A stretch of 5,669 nucleotides of DNA from Ferrimicrobium sp. (lineage in GTDB: Bacteria > Actinomycetota > Acidimicrobiia > Acidimicrobiales > Acidimicrobiaceae). A program made the position numbers and the translations under genes. The stretch lies in contig DAHXNM010000021.1 of the NCBI GenBank assembly GCA_027365375.1, forward strand, positions 1 to 5,669. The letters are read 5' to 3'. Below are positions 4,621 to 5,669 of the stretch, in pieces (position 1 is the stretch's first letter; each line of letters begins with the position of its first letter). The notes below the pieces were generated by a model. It made no database searches, was not told the origin of the DNA, and worked only from the letters and a program-made list of their open reading frames with translations.

Positions 4621-5669
4621 TCATCGATCGTCGCGGTCAGAGAGGATCACGAAGCCATCAGGAACTAACACGTCATTCCTCTCAAGCTCCATAATCGATC
4701 CCTTGCCCAAGGCGTACAAAGTCTCTGAAACACCCGCCCGTAGAATCTCGAGCACATTGGTGACTCCAACGCTGCCACTTGCGGCGAGTCCCCAAAGATA
4801 GGGACGGCCTATCATCACTGCCCGAGCTCCGAGTGCCAACGCCTTGACGACGTCAGAACCTCTTCGGATACCCCCATCCAAGAGAATCTCGACGTCATCG
4901 CCGACCGCATCCGCTATGGCGGGTAGACAACGTATAGTGGCCGGTGTCGAATCGAGATTATTGCCACCGTGATTGGATACCGAGATGGCGGTAGCACCTA
5001 GGGTTTTTGCCTTGCGTGCATCGTCTACGCGCGTGATCCCCTTGAGCATGAACGCACCTCCCCATTGCGCCCGAAGCCAGGCAAGGTCTTCCCAAGTGGG
5101 AGGTGGAGTAAGCATCCACTCTTCGAACGCGCTGAAAAATCCTGGAACCTCTCCACGGAGATCAGCCATGTTAGGCACCCCAAGGTCGGGGGGACCTCCG
5201 GCCGCTAGATATCGCCGCACATACTCCGGTCGTCTAACGAGCTCGGGCAAGTACCTAAAGATTGCACCCGCGTCTAGGTGTTGGGGAATCCACGGACTAC
5301 CCCAATCACGTCGAAAGTCAAAACACCAGTCGAGGGTTACGATTAGTCCGGAGGCGCCAGCCGCTCGTGCGCGGTCAAGTCGATGCGAAAGCATCTCCCG
5401 GGTGCCCGTCCAGTACGTCTGATAGAAAAACTTATTAGTCACGTCTGCGATAGCCTCAACCGGAGAGGAGGCAAAGGCGGAGACCCCCATCAGCGTATCC
5501 GCCTCCTTCGCGGCACGAGCTACCGCCAACTCTCCGTCAGGGTGCACTGCTTGGACGCCTGTAGGAGATAGAAGCACCGGAAGACTTACAGGGACCCCCA
5601 TAACCGTCGTCGCCAGTTCGCGATCGGAGGGTAGATCGGCCACCGTCGGCAAGAGTTGTAGCTGCGAGA
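4621..5669 (-). CDS. mftD: MftD, pre-mycofactocin synthase (FMN-dependent), N-terminus outside window
   Basis: The frame is open to the right edge; 348 residues are visible, ending at TGA (4621-4623). Actinobacterial MftD is about 390-400 residues, so roughly 45-50 N-terminal residues are missing, and the TTG at 5650-5652 is internal. The protein belongs to the FMN-dependent alpha-hydroxyacid dehydrogenase family and closely resembles mycobacterial MftD in long stretches as I recall it, e.g. SPTGVQAVHPDGE, TPPPTWED, SVSNHGGNNLD and LALGARAVMIGR. Counting from that TTG, expected active-site residues are Tyr80 in YQTYW, Asp108 in VTLDW, Lys204 in FMLKG, catalytic His228 in SNHGG, and the phosphate-binding GGIRRG at 260-265. 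Asn231 replaces the substrate-carboxylate Arg of lactate/glycolate oxidases, as in MftD. MftD oxidatively deaminates the MftC/MftE product AHDP to the redox-active alpha-ketoamide PMFT. Other mft genes should lie to the right; none follows on this strand within the window. Confidence 0.92.
   Translation of the reverse strand, partial: SQLQLLPTVADLPSDRELATTVMGVPVSLPVLLSPTGVQAVHPDGELAVARAAKEADTLMGVSAFASSPVEAIADVTNKFFYQTYWTGTREMLSHRLDRARAAGASGLIVTLDWCFDFRRDWGSPWIPQHLDAGAIFRYLPELVRRPEYVRRYLAAGGPPDLGVPNMADLRGEVPGFFSAFEEWMLTPPPTWEDLAWLRAQWGGAFMLKGITRVDDARKAKTLGATAISVSNHGGNNLDSTPATIRCLPAIADAVGDDVEILLDGGIRRGSDVVKALALGARAVMIGRPYLWGLAASGSVGVTNVLEILRAGVSETLYALGKGSIMELERNDVLVPDGFVILSDRDDR

Noticed and set aside
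4973..5422. A 149-codon plus-strand frame opposite mftD
   Set aside because: It is the shadow of a strongly conserved flavoprotein gene on the other strand.

Overview
The window looks like chromosomal DNA from a moderate-GC actinobacterium. The strongest clue is the right-edge gene, a clear mycofactocin-pathway flavoprotein (MftD). Mycofactocin is largely an actinobacterial trait. By eye the GC content is in the mid-50s, which is low for most Actinobacteria but fits some acidophilic Acidimicrobiia such as Ferrimicrobium-like organisms. That placement is only an inference. GTG starts and weak Shine-Dalgarno signals also occur here.

Layout from left to right: (1) the 3' three quarters of a group II PLP-dependent amino-acid decarboxylase (+), cut by the left edge. 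(2) A 388-bp stretch without a convincing gene, holding several GC-rich hairpins that probably end the decarboxylase transcript. (3) A complete D-isomer-specific 2-hydroxyacid dehydrogenase (-), whose upstream region carries a 13-bp palindrome between two copies of a 9-bp repeat. (4) A tRNA-Ser(GCT) with an encoded CCA (+). (5) A DoxX-family membrane protein (+), with a structured leader between it and the tRNA and a 23-bp perfect hairpin just after its stop. (6) An EamA/DMT-family ten-helix transporter (+). (7) A short convergent intergenic region. (8) mftD (-), cut by the right edge.

The genes do not form one obvious pathway. They are mostly separate transcription units on alternating strands. 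The part with a specific biological meaning is mftD, which should be the last gene of a mycofactocin operon entering from the right. The mftE gene that usually follows mftD is not there; a convergent transporter lies in its place. I found no mobile element, CRISPR array or clearly new system. The items most worth checking are the mftD locus architecture, the 23-bp hairpin, and the two regulatory-looking leader regions.
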